From assembly GCF_000517085.1 (NCBI RefSeq), contig NZ_KI912107.1, forward strand, positions 2,601,980 through 2,665,979: a stretch of 64,000 bases of DNA, given 5' to 3'. The notes under the pieces are model-generated. The model was not told the origin of the DNA. It did not search any database and was given only the letters and a program-made list of their open reading frames with translations. Every line of letters begins with the position of its first letter. Position 1 is the first letter of the stretch. This stretch comes from Saccharicrinis fermentans DSM 9555 = JCM 21142 (lineage in GTDB: Bacteria; Bacteroidota; Bacteroidia; Bacteroidales; Marinilabiliaceae). The translations under genes and the position numbers were made by a program. Of this stretch, positions 55,055 to 64,000 are shown piece by piece.

Positions 55055-58000
55055 ATGAATTTAACAGATTATTCACTAAAAAATAAGGTTGTCATATACT
55101 TCCTTTTATTGATCGTGCTCATTGGAGGTATTGCCTCGTACTTTAGCATGGGTAAACTCGAAGACTCCGTATTTACCATAAAAACAGCTTTGGTCATCAC
55201 ACAATACCCAGGCGCATCGCCATACGAAGTAGAACAAGAAGTTACCGAGGTAATTGAGCGGGCAGCACAAAGCATGGATAACATTGACGAGGTATTTTCA
55301 AGTTCCTATGCCGGTTTATCGATCGTTCAGATTGATTTAGAAGAAAAACTCAAAGCCAGCTCCATGCCTCAGATGTGGGATATATTACGAAAAAAAATAA
55401 AAGATGCAGAATCAGATCTACCCAAAGGCGCCTACACTCCCGTGGTAGCAGACGACTATGGTGATGTTTATGGAATGTTTTATGCGATTACAGGTGATGG
55501 CTTTAGCTATGAAGAGCTGAATGATTATGCCCAGTATTTAAAAAGAGAATTACTTCCTGTGGATCAAGTAGGTAAGATATCCCTATTTGGAAATCGCATA
55601 GAGTCTATTGATGTAACGGTTAACAGCGCTCAAACATCTGAACTTGGTATAAACCCGGGTATTATAGCACAGGCTTTTAATGCGCAGGCATCCATAGCCA
55701 GTGCGGGTCAGATTGAAATAAACGATCGTTACATAAGAGTCTCCGGAAACAACGCCTTCAAAAGTATTGATGAAATAAAAAAAACAATCATCAAATCAGG
55801 TGATGAACAATTTTATTTAGAAGATATTGCTGACATTAAAAAATCGTACCTGGAACCTGCGCAAGGACTCATGAAACGTAATTCAATGGACGCCATTGGC
55901 CTTGCTATTTCAACCACAAAAGGAGGTAATGTTTTAACACTGGCGGAAAATATTAACCATAAGCTGGAAACCATCAAACCCCACCTCCCATTGGGTCTTG
56001 AAATAAACTCCATTTACAATGAGGCACACGAAGTAGAAGAAGCAAATGATGTATTTATCATTAACTTAATTGAGTCGGTAGCAATTGTGGTAGTGGTATT
56101 GCTCATCTTTATGGGACTACAGTCGGGCTTTCTCATCGGAAGTAGCCTTATCTTTTCCATATTGGGAACCTTGATCGTAATGAATATCATGGACATCAGT
56201 CTGCATCGAACCTCACTGGCTGCCATCATTATTGCCATGGGAATGTTGGTAGACAATGCCATTGTGGTTACCGATGGTGCCTTGGTATCTTTACAAAAAG
56301 GAGTCAAGCGCAGAAAAGCCATTGTGGATATTTCCAAATCAACAGCCATGCCTTTACTTGGAGCTACTTTGATTGCAATTTTTGCCTTCTTACCTGTATT
56401 TCTAGCTCCCAACGCAGCAGGTGAGATATGTAGAGATCTATTCCTGGTCCTTGCTATTTCCTTAACCTTAAGCTGGTTTTTTGCCATGAGCCAAACAGCC
56501 ATCGTCAATGAGAAATTCCTTCAGTCACCTAAGCAAATTCAAGATCCATACAACACAAAAATGTATCTTGCCTTTAAGTCTTTTTTAATAAAAGCATTAA
56601 AACATCGCTGGATTTCACTGGCCACCGTCATTGCATTTTTAATAATATCCATCATTGCCTTTGGAAACTTGAGACAAGCTTTCTTCACTCCTCTAGACAA
56701 ATCCTACTTATTGGTTGATTATTGGCTACCTGAGGGAAGTTCTGTTCAAAAGGTAGAAGATGATTTAAAATTAGCTGAAAAAGATCTGTTTAAAAATTAT
56801 CCCCAAATAAAAAACATTGTTACTTGCATCAGCCAAACACCTCCTCGTTATTTATTAATGGCCCACGCACAAAACCATAACACCAGCTACGGTCAGCTAA
56901 TGATTGAAACATATGACTCGGAAGAAGCCGCTGCCATAATGCCACAATTAGCTACTTTCTTTAACACAAATTACCCACAAGCACGTGCCAGGGTAAAAAA
57001 CTATATTGCAGGACCTCCTATCAAATATAAAGTGGAAGCCAGGTTTATCGGGCCTGACCCGGAAATACTTAGAGACCTGTCTCAACAGGCGAAAATCATC
57101 ATGCATCAAGAGCCGGCATGTGGCGACATATGTGATGACTGGCGCAATAAAGTATTGACTTGGGCTCCTCAATATTCTCCCCTCAAAGCAACACGGGCAG
57201 GCATCACACGTAACGATCTGGGCAACACCATACAGCAACTTACAAGCACTGGTCTCCCCATTGGCCTATACCGAGAAAACGAAGAGAAATTACCAGTCAT
57301 GCTAAAAGTTGAACAGAACGCACAAAACAGTATTCGAAGCATTGAGAACATAGGAGTATGGCCACAAAGAGGCGCCTATTCGATCCCCTTAAAAGAGGTG
57401 GTAGACAGCATCAAGATATCATGGGAGAACAGTGTGATTCAACGTTACAATCGCCAACGTGCCATAACCGTTCAATGCGATCCTGTTAACCCAAGTATGA
57501 CCGGTGCTTCCCTCTTGGGACTGCTCAAAGACAAAATAGAGGCTATCCCCCTACCCCAAGGCTATTCTATGATGTGGGATGGCGAACTAAAACCCTCACA
57601 AGAATCAAATGAAGGAACTGGAAAATTTATGCCCCTGGCACTTTTATTAATGGTTTTCATCATTGTCATGCTTTTTAATAGTATCAGACAATCTCTTGTG
57701 GTCATTGCCATCATACCTCTATCCATTATTGGTGTTGGCATTGGTCTGTTTGTAACGGATAGTGCATTTGGCTTTATGGCCATTGTTGGCTTTCTAGGCT
57801 TAATAGGCATGGTAGTAAAAAATGCAATTGTTCTCATGGATCAAATTAACATCAATCTGCACACAGAAGGCATGCAGCCATTTTCAGCAGTGATAAACGC
57901 CTCCATTAGTCGTTTGCGTCCAGTATTCCTGGCAGCCTTTACAACCATCTTAGGTATGGTGCCTATCGCTACCGACCCCATGTATGGCTCAATGGCAGTC

Positions 58001-58102
58001 ACTATTATCTTCGGATTACTATCTGCTACCATCCTTACCTTAATGGTCGTTCCACTGCTTTATATAATTTTTTATAATATCAAAGTGAATGAACCACTTT
58101 AG
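55055..58102 (+). CDS. RND-family efflux permease (HAE1-like), efflux system 2
   Basis: 1015-residue inner-membrane proton-driven pump, full length. Helix 1 KNKVVIYFLLLIVLIGGIASYF; porter loops; central bundle with the proton-relay Asp in MGMLVDNAIVVTDGALVSLQKG (about 395-416); FLFVLAISLTLSWFF-like helix 6; second half with MGPLA-type segment, MPLALLLMVFIIVMLFNS (helix 8-like) and GLIGMVVKNAIVLMDQIN, where the helix 10 Lys-Asn pair lies. Ends with VPLLYIIFYNIKVNEPL. It starts 3 bases after the adaptor stop and is followed by the TolC-type gene. It can stand in for system 1, whose RND gene is interrupted. Confidence 0.95.
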   Translation: MNLTDYSLKNKVVIYFLLLIVLIGGIASYFSMGKLEDSVFTIKTALVITQYPGASPYEVEQEVTEVIERAAQSMDNIDEVFSSSYAGLSIVQIDLEEKLKASSMPQMWDILRKKIKDAESDLPKGAYTPVVADDYGDVYGMFYAITGDGFSYEELNDYAQYLKRELLPVDQVGKISLFGNRIESIDVTVNSAQTSELGINPGIIAQAFNAQASIASAGQIEINDRYIRVSGNNAFKSIDEIKKTIIKSGDEQFYLEDIADIKKSYLEPAQGLMKRNSMDAIGLAISTTKGGNVLTLAENINHKLETIKPHLPLGLEINSIYNEAHEVEEANDVFIINLIESVAIVVVVLLIFMGLQSGFLIGSSLIFSILGTLIVMNIMDISLHRTSLAAIIIAMGMLVDNAIVVTDGALVSLQKGVKRRKAIVDISKSTAMPLLGATLIAIFAFLPVFLAPNAAGEICRDLFLVLAISLTLSWFFAMSQTAIVNEKFLQSPKQIQDPYNTKMYLAFKSFLIKALKHRWISLATVIAFLIISIIAFGNLRQAFFTPLDKSYLLVDYWLPEGSSVQKVEDDLKLAEKDLFKNYPQIKNIVTCISQTPPRYLLMAHAQNHNTSYGQLMIETYDSEEAAAIMPQLATFFNTNYPQARARVKNYIAGPPIKYKVEARFIGPDPEILRDLSQQAKIIMHQEPACGDICDDWRNKVLTWAPQYSPLKATRAGITRNDLGNTIQQLTSTGLPIGLYRENEEKLPVMLKVEQNAQNSIRSIENIGVWPQRGAYSIPLKEVVDSIKISWENSVIQRYNRQRAITVQCDPVNPSMTGASLLGLLKDKIEAIPLPQGYSMMWDGELKPSQESNEGTGKFMPLALLLMVFIIVMLFNSIRQSLVVIAIIPLSIIGVGIGLFVTDSAFGFMAIVGFLGLIGMVVKNAIVLMDQININLHTEGMQPFSAVINASISRLRPVFLAAFTTILGMVPIATDPMYGSMAVTIIFGLLSATILTLMVVPLLYIIFYNIKVNEPL

Positions 58103-58178
58103 AATATTAGCAAATAAATTTTCATACAAGTACTAAACAAATACCGGTAGATGACCGGCTTAAATAATATCGAATTCA

Positions 58179-59528
58179 ATGAATAATAGTATACTGAAAC
58201 TATCAATGGCCTTTTTTGCAGGGCTGTTGATCATCTCACAATCCAATGCACAAGAAGTTTGGTCTCTTCAGGATTGCAAACAAAAAGCATTAGACCACAA
58301 CCAAAAAGTCAAGTCAGCCATATCGGATTACAAAGCCAGCGAAGCTGGTTTAAAGTTGAGCCAAAGGGCCCATTTGCCGAACATCAATTTTGAATCAAGC
58401 TATTTATACTTAAAAGATCCCAATCAAATGAAGATTCCTGGTTATGAACTACCCTCCACAAATGGGCTACCCAGTGGAGTCTGGTCACCTGCAAGCACCA
58501 ACAACCTTACTTATGAAAACACCTACTCAGCTAGCTTAGGATTAAGCCTCCCCATTTATATGGGAGGCAAACTTCAGCATGCCAAGCATATCTCATCTCT
58601 TGCGCTGGAACTAGCAGCAGATCATGTGGAGCTAACAAAATCTGACTTATTGTTGGATGTGGAAGAAAAATATTGGGGATTGGTGTCATTAAAAGAACAA
58701 AAAACGGTACTTGAAAAATCGGTGATACTGCTCACTGATGTGGTTAAGCAAGTAACCAACTGGTACGAAACCGGCATCGTAACTAAAAACGAAGTATTAA
58801 AGGCACAAGTTGAACTTAATAATGTCAAACTGGCTTATCTTGAACTCAAAAATAATGTGGAACTATCCAAGATGAGTTTAAACCAAACCATAGGCAATGG
58901 CATCTTGTCCTCCATCAAGATTCAGGACTCCATACTGATAATACCTGGTCAGTTATCCGCTGTTGCATTTGATGAAAATCAACTGAACGACAGACCTGAA
59001 GTTAAAATGCTTAACAACCAATTGGAAATATCCAAAACTCAAAAAAAACTGGTAAATGCCGACTACATGCCTCAACTCGTTTCCTTTGCCAACTATATGA
59101 TGCAAAACCCCAATCACTATGCCGAGCAAGAAGATGAGTTTACCTTTAATGCAGGTGTATCCTTAAATATTCCGGTTTTCCATTGGGGAGAAAAGAAGTT
59201 AAAAAAACAACAGCAACAGATGAGTATTCAGAAAGCAGGATATGAGATAGACCAAAATATTGAATTTATTGTTCTAGAAATAAGACAATCTATTTTTAGA
59301 TTAAGAGAATCATTGGTAAAACTAAATTTCACCCAAACATCACTCGCGCAGGCCGAAGAGAACCTAAAACTGGAAAAAAATCAGTTAATGGAAGGTATCT
59401 CCACCACCAGTGACCTATTGGATGCACAAGTACAATGGCAACAATCACATGCCGACTATATCAACGCAAAAGCAAAGGTAAAAACCTACGAAGCCGCCTA
59501 TTATAAAAGCATTGGTCAGCTAAAATAA
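58179..59528 (+). CDS. TolC-family outer-membrane efflux protein (efflux system 2)
   Basis: 449 residues. Signal peptide MNNSILKLSMAFFAGLLIISQSNAQ; VWSLQDCKQKALDHNQKVKSA is the usual first helix. Two OEP repeats with barrel segments LPNINFESSYLYL and MPQLVSFANYMMQNPN, long helices and the coiled-coil stretches QQQMSIQKAGYEIDQNIEF. Third structural gene of the tetR-linked operon, 77 bases after the RND stop. Completes a full tripartite pump. Confidence 0.92.
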   Translation: MNNSILKLSMAFFAGLLIISQSNAQEVWSLQDCKQKALDHNQKVKSAISDYKASEAGLKLSQRAHLPNINFESSYLYLKDPNQMKIPGYELPSTNGLPSGVWSPASTNNLTYENTYSASLGLSLPIYMGGKLQHAKHISSLALELAADHVELTKSDLLLDVEEKYWGLVSLKEQKTVLEKSVILLTDVVKQVTNWYETGIVTKNEVLKAQVELNNVKLAYLELKNNVELSKMSLNQTIGNGILSSIKIQDSILIIPGQLSAVAFDENQLNDRPEVKMLNNQLEISKTQKKLVNADYMPQLVSFANYMMQNPNHYAEQEDEFTFNAGVSLNIPVFHWGEKKLKKQQQQMSIQKAGYEIDQNIEFIVLEIRQSIFRLRESLVKLNFTQTSLAQAEENLKLEKNQLMEGISTTSDLLDAQVQWQQSHADYINAKAKVKTYEAAYYKSIGQLK

Positions 59529-59560
59529 CCCTAGTTTTAACATTATAATTATCTATCCAT

Positions 59561-59980
59561 ATGAGAATTATACACATGAATGATCTATCCTCTGCCACAG
59601 TTCCCCTGATGCATCCAATGCTTTATGAAAACAAACGCAGATACAGATTAAGACTCTTGGTGAACAAAGGAAACTCATTTATCATTGTTCCAATTCAAGA
59701 GGTTGCCTACTTCCATATCAGTGGAGATATATTATATGCAGTAGGGTTCAACAATAGTGAATATCATATTGATTCTAACATGAAAACCTTGGTGGACGAA
59801 TTAGATCCCGCCATGTTCTTTCGCATAAACAGACAATATACCGTAAATATTGATAGCATAGAGCGTTTTGAACCTTACTTCAACGGAAAGCTGGTTGTGA
59901 AAACCATCCCTCGAAGCGACAAAAAAATGATAGTGAGCAAGATAAAAGCCAAAAGCTTTAAGGAATGGATAGACCGATAA
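59561..59980 (+). CDS. LytTR DNA-binding protein without receiver domain
   Basis: 139 residues. Residues about 30-137 form a LytTR domain: FIIVPIQEVAYFHISGDILYAVGFNNSEYHIDSNMKTLVDELDPAMFFRINRQYTVNIDSIERFEPYFNGKLVV. No receiver domain precedes it; the first 25 residues are a short leader. It follows the TolC-type gene by 33 bases and could be the last gene of the efflux operon, acting as a second regulator. Start at 59561 or at the in-frame ATG 59579 (MNDLSS). Confidence 0.82.
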   Translation: MRIIHMNDLSSATVPLMHPMLYENKRRYRLRLLVNKGNSFIIVPIQEVAYFHISGDILYAVGFNNSEYHIDSNMKTLVDELDPAMFFRINRQYTVNIDSIERFEPYFNGKLVVKTIPRSDKKMIVSKIKAKSFKEWIDR

Positions 59981-60200
59981 CACACATGTATTCTGTTGAC
60001 TCATTTTTGAAGGCTTTTACTTGAAAACAAGTTACTTTCTTAGATCCGATAACTCTCCATGAAATGTCCGTGTTTGTATTATCCGATGTATCAACAGTCA
60101 GTATCTGGCAGTTCATATTCTAAGTCATTCTTATTCAGTTATTAAAAACAATCAAAAATACCACCACAGGAGGAATCCTTTGGCTAGAAAACAATCCAAA

Positions 60201-60236
60201 TGCTGTCGCACAATTGCATACAATCGTGTGACAGCA
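60201..60236. other. Strong DNA hairpin
   Basis: TGCTGTCGCACAATTG (60201-60216) and CAATCGTGTGACAGCA (60221-60236) pair over 16 bases with one mismatch and one G-T wobble, loop CATA. There is no T-run after it, so it is not a standard terminator; it may protect the 3' end of the efflux transcript. Confidence 0.6.
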
Positions 60237-60324
60237 ACAGGCTTTATAAATTGTAATTAATTCTGTTTTACTTGAGTATGGTCTGAAAAATGGAAATTAT
60301 AGTTTACAAAGCGAGAGTAATATC

Positions 60325-60456
60325 GGGTCAGTGCCAAAAGTTGGATATAAATGTTATTTATAGTTGTCATGCAAATATCTTTGTTAACCTGATCGAAAAG
60401 AACTTTACATCAACAATACCTCTGAATTGCCTTATGAAATCCTTTACTTTTGTATT
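60325..60456 (-). pseudogene. 3' remnant of a transposase (ISL3/ISAon1-like), second copy
   Basis: The reverse strand from 60456 to the stop at 60367 reads NTKVKDFIRQFRGIVDVKFF followed by SIRLTKIFA, the same C-terminus as the remnant at 30745-30870 with a few substitutions. The element end GGGTCAGTGCCAAAAGTTGG lies at 60325. It is cut on the left by the inverted-repeat element starting near 60460. Confidence 0.72.
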
Positions 60457-60459
60457 GCA

Positions 60460-60548
60460 CCCGGATGATGTATTAGAACTTCGTTATGAGCGCTGAAATA
60501 GCAATAAAAGAAGGCTTTTCTGAGTTCTGAGACGAGGCATAACGGGTC
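60460..60548. repeat. Left part of the inverted-repeat element
   Basis: CCCGGATGATGTATTAGAAC then AATAAAAGAAGGCTTTTCTG and GAGGCATA, as in the first 90 bases of the element at 31758; the rest is missing and the sequence changes to unrelated bases. Confidence 0.6.
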
Positions 60549-60659
60549 CTAAGATGAGAATATCTTATCGCTTGCAATTTAAAAACAATCATCGCTTTAG
60601 AGTGAACTATGTTTTACTACGCACATGGTACATTGCTTGCTTTTGAAACTTCCGTTAAT

Positions 60660-61240
60660 GTCCTTTTTATTCGGGGAGGTTTATTTTTAAAGGCCCTCAT
60701 GATAACTTCGTCATTATCATTGCCATAAAAAGGACCAAAAAGGTCTAGAACAATAGATCACTACCTCCCCCTACATCGAGCTCCAATTCCGTCCCCGGGG
60801 CTATTGTTCTATCCTGCCCTGCGGTCTTTTACTGATAGTTCCATATACGAATGGAAGGTATCTATTAAATGAGAAATACAACTTCAACAACTCCACGACT
60901 TTACCGGCTCGCCAACCTAACAAGCTAAAAAGCTAAAAACTTTACCAACTTCAACAACTCGCCAACTTCAACAACTTAACAACTCGCCAACTTCAAGCCT
61001 CTCGCCAGCGCCGGCCCCGGGGCTATTGTTCTGGCCTACCCTGCGGTTCATTAACTGATAGTTGGATATTTAAATGGGGATTACTTATTGATTGAGAATT
61101 ACGAAATATGGTTATGGATAAATTGTAACTATTTGTTTTTCAATCGAATATCATCTATAAATGGGAAGCTATAGTTTGTAAATCGAGAGTAATATCTCTT
61201 CTTATATGACATATATCTTGCTCCTTTAATTTCCATAATT
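60660..61240. repeat. Array B, unit 1
   Basis: 581 bp. TTCCGTTAATGTCCTTTTTATTCGGGG then CCTCATGAT, GGACCAAAAAGGTC-TAGAACAATAG (about 60735-60760), a GC-rich stretch, CTATTGTTCT near 60800 and 61021, ACTGATAGTT, a low-complexity AACTTCAACAACT tract (60945-60995), and an AT-rich end different from that of array A (GGATAAATTGTAAC, ATTTCCATAATTG). Confidence 0.85.
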
Positions 61241-61825
61241 GTTCTTTTTATCATTGCCATAAAAAGAACCAAAAAGGTCTAGAACAATAGATCACTACCT
61301 CCCCTACATCAGCTTTCCTTTCCGTCCGGCACACACTTCTTTCGCGATAGGCCAACCGCACTACCACCTCAAGTGCGCCCAGGAAAACTTCTCGCCAACG
61401 CCGGCCACGGCTATTGTTCTGGCCTGCCCTGCGGTCTTTTACTGATAGTTCCATATACGAATGGAAGGTATCTATTAAATGAGAAATACAACTTCAACAA
61501 CTCCACGACTTTACCGGCTCGCCAACCTAACAAACTAAAAAGCTAAAAACTTTACCAACTTCAACAACTCGCCAACTTCAAGCTTCTCGCCACCACCGGC
61601 CCCGGGGCTATTGTTCTGGCCAACCCTGCGGTTCATTAACTGATAGTTGGATATTTAAATGGGGATTACTTATTGATTGAGAATTACGAAATATGGTTAT
61701 GGATAAATTGTAACTATTTGTTTTTTAATCGAATATTATCTATAAATGGGAAGCTATAGTTTGTAAATCGAGAGTAATATCTCTTCTTATATGACATATA
61801 TCTTGCTCCTTTAATTTCCATAATT
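61241..61825. repeat. Array B, unit 2
   Basis: 585 bp, nearly identical to unit 1 in its second half. It lacks the TTCGGG/CCTCATGAT block and opens directly with TCATTGCCATAAAAAGAACC, AGAACAATAG near 61280 and reverse arms near 61410 and 61608. It holds the uninterrupted GCGCCCAGGAAAACTTCTC site. Confidence 0.85.
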
Positions 61826-62145
61826 GTTCTTTTTATCATTGCCATAAAAAGAACCAAAAAGGTCTAGAACAATAGATCACTACCTCCCCTACATCGAGCT
61901 CCAATTCCGTCCGGCGCACAACCACCTCAAGTGCGCCCTTGAAGCTCTCTCGCCACCGCCGGCCACGGCTATTGTTCTGGCCTGCCCTGCGGTTCATTAA
62001 TTGATAGCTTTGTACATTAATGGAAGATATTTATTAAATGAGAAACACAACTATAACAACTCCACGACTTTAACAACTCCACGACTTTACCGGCTCGCCA
62101 ATCTAACAAGCTAACGACCTAACAAGCTAACAACTTCAACAACTC
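61826..62145. repeat. Array B, unit 3 (truncated)
   Basis: About 320 bp: TCATTGCCATAAAAAGAACC, AGAACAATAG near 61870, a short GC-rich stretch, CTATTGTTCT near 61968, ACTCCACGACTTTA tract and CTAACAAGCTAAC; then unrelated sequence leading into the galT terminator. Confidence 0.8.
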
Positions 62146-62183
62146 TCCCTCCTTCTTCCACCAAAAGAAAAATCCCTATAAGC

Positions 62184-62217
62184 AAAAAGGGGTTACCTAC
62201 CACAGCAACCCCTTTTA
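62184..62217. terminator. Rho-independent terminator after galT
   Basis: AAAAGGGGTT (62185-62194) and AACCCCTTTT (62207-62216) around a 12-base loop. On the reverse strand, which is the galT sense, the second arm runs into a T-rich tail; A/T tracts lie on both sides, so it can work in both directions. Confidence 0.8.
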
Positions 62218-62233
62218 CTCTAAAACCAAAAAA

Positions 62234-63277
62234 CTACCTGTGCTTATAATGAACCTTAGACAGGTCACGAAGCCTTTTTGCACTTGTTTCGGCAGTTATA
62301 TCACGTTGAGGAGTACCCAACATTTCATAACCTACCATAAACTTCTTCACGGTTGCTGAACGCAACAATGGTGGATAAAAACTCATATGCAAATGCCATT
62401 CCGGATGATCCTCACCATCCGTTGGAGCCTGATGAATACCAGCCGAATAAGGGAATGACACCTCAAAAAGATTATCATACATCACCGTTAATTCCTTATA
62501 GGCACTCGCAAATGCTTCTTTTTCTTCTTCTGTCAATTCTGTTAAATTTGAAACATGACGTTTACTCACAATCATAGCTTCAAATGGCCACACAGCCCAA
62601 TAAGGAACCAAGCCTACAAAATGCTCGTTCTCAAAAAGAATACGTTCCTTCTTCTCTAACTCAGCAGCCAAATAATCACCCAACAGACTCTTTCCATTCT
62701 TTTGGAAGTACTCTTTCATTTTTACCTGTTTTTTAGCAGGTTCATTAGGAATGGTGCTGTTAGACCATATTTGTCCGTGTGGGTGTGGATTACTACATCC
62801 CATCACACTTCCTTTATTTTCAAATATTTGAACGTAATTAACAAAGTCGTTTTCTCCAATCGACTTATACTCCTGCGCCCATAAGTCAACCACTTTTTTA
62901 ATTTCGGATACTTCCATTTCCGGAACCGTTAAATCGTGGCGAGGAGAAAAACAAATTACTTTACAAATACCACTTTCACTTCTTGCCTGAAACAATCCTT
63001 CATCAACGCCTCCCTCAGGAGTATCACTTAATAGTGCAGAAAAATCATTTACAAAAACATAGGGCTCTGTATATGACGGATTCATGTGACCACCAATACG
63101 CTCGTTGCCCGGACATAGGTAACACTTAGGATCGTATTCCGGTCTCTTCTCCTCCGATACTTTTTCAACCTGACCTTGCCAAGGACGCTTGGCCCTATGC
63201 GGAGATACTAAAACCCACTCTCCCGTTAATACATTTAGCCTTTTGTGAGGATGATCCTCCATGTTAAATTGTGCCAT
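62234..63277 (-). CDS. galT: Galactose-1-phosphate uridylyltransferase
   Basis: 347 residues; transfers UMP between UDP-glucose and galactose-1-phosphate in the Leloir pathway. First zinc Cys pair in PKCYLCPGN (about 50-58), GDEN-like [11 protein letters not shown], and the catalytic block [21 protein letters not shown] with His of HPHGQIW (about residue 165). The C-terminal half has [13 protein letters not shown] and [30 protein letters not shown] good promoter precedes it. galK is not in the window; the regulator gene upstream on the same strand may control it. Confidence 0.96.
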   Translation of the reverse strand: MAQFNMEDHPHKRLNVLTGEWVLVSPHRAKRPWQGQVEKVSEEKRPEYDPKCYLCPGNERIGGHMNPSYTEPYVFVNDFSALLSDTPEGGVDEGLFQARSESGICKVICFSPRHDLTVPEMEVSEIKKVVDLWAQEYKSIGENDFVNYVQIFENKGSVMGCSNPHPHGQIWSNSTIPNEPAKKQVKMKEYFQKNGKSLLGDYLAAELEKKERILFENEHFVGLVPYWAVWPFEAMIVSKRHVSNLTELTEEEKEAFASAYKELTVMYDNLFEVSFPYSAGIHQAPTDGEDHPEWHLHMSFYPPLLRSATVKKFMVGYEMLGTPQRDITAETSAKRLRDLSKVHYKHR

Positions 63278-63364
63278 TCTATTCTTTAATTTAGTTACAA
63301 TGGTTTATATACTTGAAACTAGAAATCTATTCCTGCTACCTCTCAACTGGTAGGTACTGGTAGG

Positions 63365-63394
63365 CAAATTTACACTTTATTTTTATTCCACAAA
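63365..63394 (-). promoter_or_regulatory. Predicted promoter of galT
   Basis: TAAATTTG (63372-63365, reverse strand) fits TAnnTTTG, with TTTG (63394-63391) 18 bases upstream, matching the Bacteroidota -33/-7 pattern. It lies about 90 bases before the galT ATG. Confidence 0.6.
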
Positions 63395-63472
63395 CAAAAA
63401 ACAACACTTTTTTAAGCTAAGAAACAAAGCAAACTTAAATAAAACCAGTCCTGTACGTAGCTGTAAGCGTAT

Positions 63473-64000
63473 TTATAAGGAATTACGCTGCGTAAACTTC
63501 GAGATATTTTTCACCTCTCCTGTCTTTTTATTTTCTACAAAATCGGCCAGGGTCTTTCCCATTTGTTTAAAGTCTGTTGATATGGTAGATATACCATTGG
63601 CAACCACCTCTTTTAATGCTGATTCATTAATGGATATAACACCTACATCCTCACCTAACTTCCAGCCCTTCTCCCAGCATCGTTTCACGAGGTTAATCAA
63701 ATTCCTATCGGATGGCAATATATATACCTCTCCTTTTTTTATGGGTCTGCCTTTGATCTGATCATACACATCGTAGTCCAAATTCTTATCCTCACAAAAG
63801 CGTTTAAACCCAATTAAAAAGCCTTCTGGTTCTTTTCCTCCAGGATAGGCCAATATCATTTTATGATATTTAGTCAGTAATTCATAACCCGCATTTAAGC
63901 CATTGTACATATCTTCATCAAACGACTGGTATATCACAGGATAACCCACAAGTTCATCCACCTTTCTATCCAATATATATACCTTATCCTGCGGCAACAA
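63473..64000 (-). CDS. GntR/LacI-type transcriptional regulator, C-terminal part (cut by window edge)
   Basis: 175 residues of the C-terminal effector domain, running off the window. It looks like a periplasmic-binding-protein fold: VYILDRKVDELVGYPVIYQSFDEDMYNGLNAGYELLTKYHKMILAYPGGKEPEGFLIGFKRFCEDKNL, then GEVYILPSDRNLINLVKRCWEKGWKLGEDVGVISINES and GISTISTDFKQMGKTLADFVENKK. Bacteroidota GntR-type regulators with such a domain often control sugar genes; the DNA-binding domain is outside. It lies upstream of galT on the same strand, so a galactose-responsive role is plausible. Confidence 0.75.
   Translation of the reverse strand: MLPQDKVYILDRKVDELVGYPVIYQSFDEDMYNGLNAGYELLTKYHKMILAYPGGKEPEGFLIGFKRFCEDKNLDYDVYDQIKGRPIKKGEVYILPSDRNLINLVKRCWEKGWKLGEDVGVISINESALKEVVANGISTISTDFKQMGKTLADFVENKKTGEVKNISKFTQRNSL

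Noticed and set aside
61251-61454. Reverse-strand open frame in array B (MELSVKDRRAGQNNSRG) as a gene
   Set aside because: Other units carry the same start but shift frame or stop early, so it looks like chance within the repeat.
1-64000. tRNA, rRNA or prophage
   Set aside because: I looked for cloverleaf-type ends, rRNA blocks and phage structural genes and saw none; a tRNAscan would be decisive for tRNA.

Overview
The window is an AT-rich chromosomal segment of a member of the Bacteroidota. The evidence is a type IX secretion (T9SS) C-terminal sorting domain, TonB-dependent and TolC-type outer-membrane proteins, LytS/LytTR regulators, and upstream boxes of the Bacteroidota form TAnnTTTG. 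The gene mix (xylose isomerase pathway, phytase, T9SS cargo with CBM-like modules) suits a polysaccharide-degrading, probably marine or sediment member such as a Marinilabiliales-type bacterium; that last step is inference, and no rRNA is present to settle it.

Layout. 1-5.5 kb: the start of gyrB, then a TPR protein and an outer-membrane barrel. 5.7-12 kb: ftsE, a degenerate hydantoinase-like protein, a DMT transporter, a WcaF-like acetyltransferase, an XPF-type nuclease, a membrane protein and an orphan NarL-type regulator. 12.4-16.5 kb: a TonB receptor plus beta-propeller phytase lipoprotein, ending in a strong terminator. 16.6-22.4 kb: small barrel, DEAD-box helicase, and a queC-queE-queF-panE run. 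22.8-26.1 kb: J-domain membrane protein, esterase lipoprotein, SDR. 26.2-30.6 kb: xylB-xylA-sugar porter, with a promoter and an internal terminator. 30.7-34.0 kb: a gene-free array of five long, nearly identical units. 34.7-42 kb: adaptor-RND-TolC efflux operon whose RND gene is split by an IS701-family element. 42.5-46 kb: LytS-type kinase, LytTR regulator and MATE pump. 46.6-52.5 kb: T9SS cargo protein, HxlR regulator with a divergent quinone oxidoreductase, a lipoprotein, a resolvase fragment and a methyltransferase. 53.1-60 kb: TetR regulator with a recognisable operator and an intact adaptor-RND-TolC operon followed by a LytTR protein. 60.3-62.1 kb: a second array (three units) of the same repeat family. 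62.2-64 kb: galT and the C-terminal part of a GntR/LacI-type regulator.

The most striking content is not protein-coding. There are two arrays of a long complex repeat, each beginning with the 3' stub of the same transposase. A family of roughly 170-bp inverted-repeat elements sits just downstream of several genes, and one copy is inserted in an array unit whose empty site is visible in sister units. The second clear result is a recent IS701-type insertion (4-bp target duplication TTAG) that breaks an otherwise in-frame RND pump of 1066 residues.
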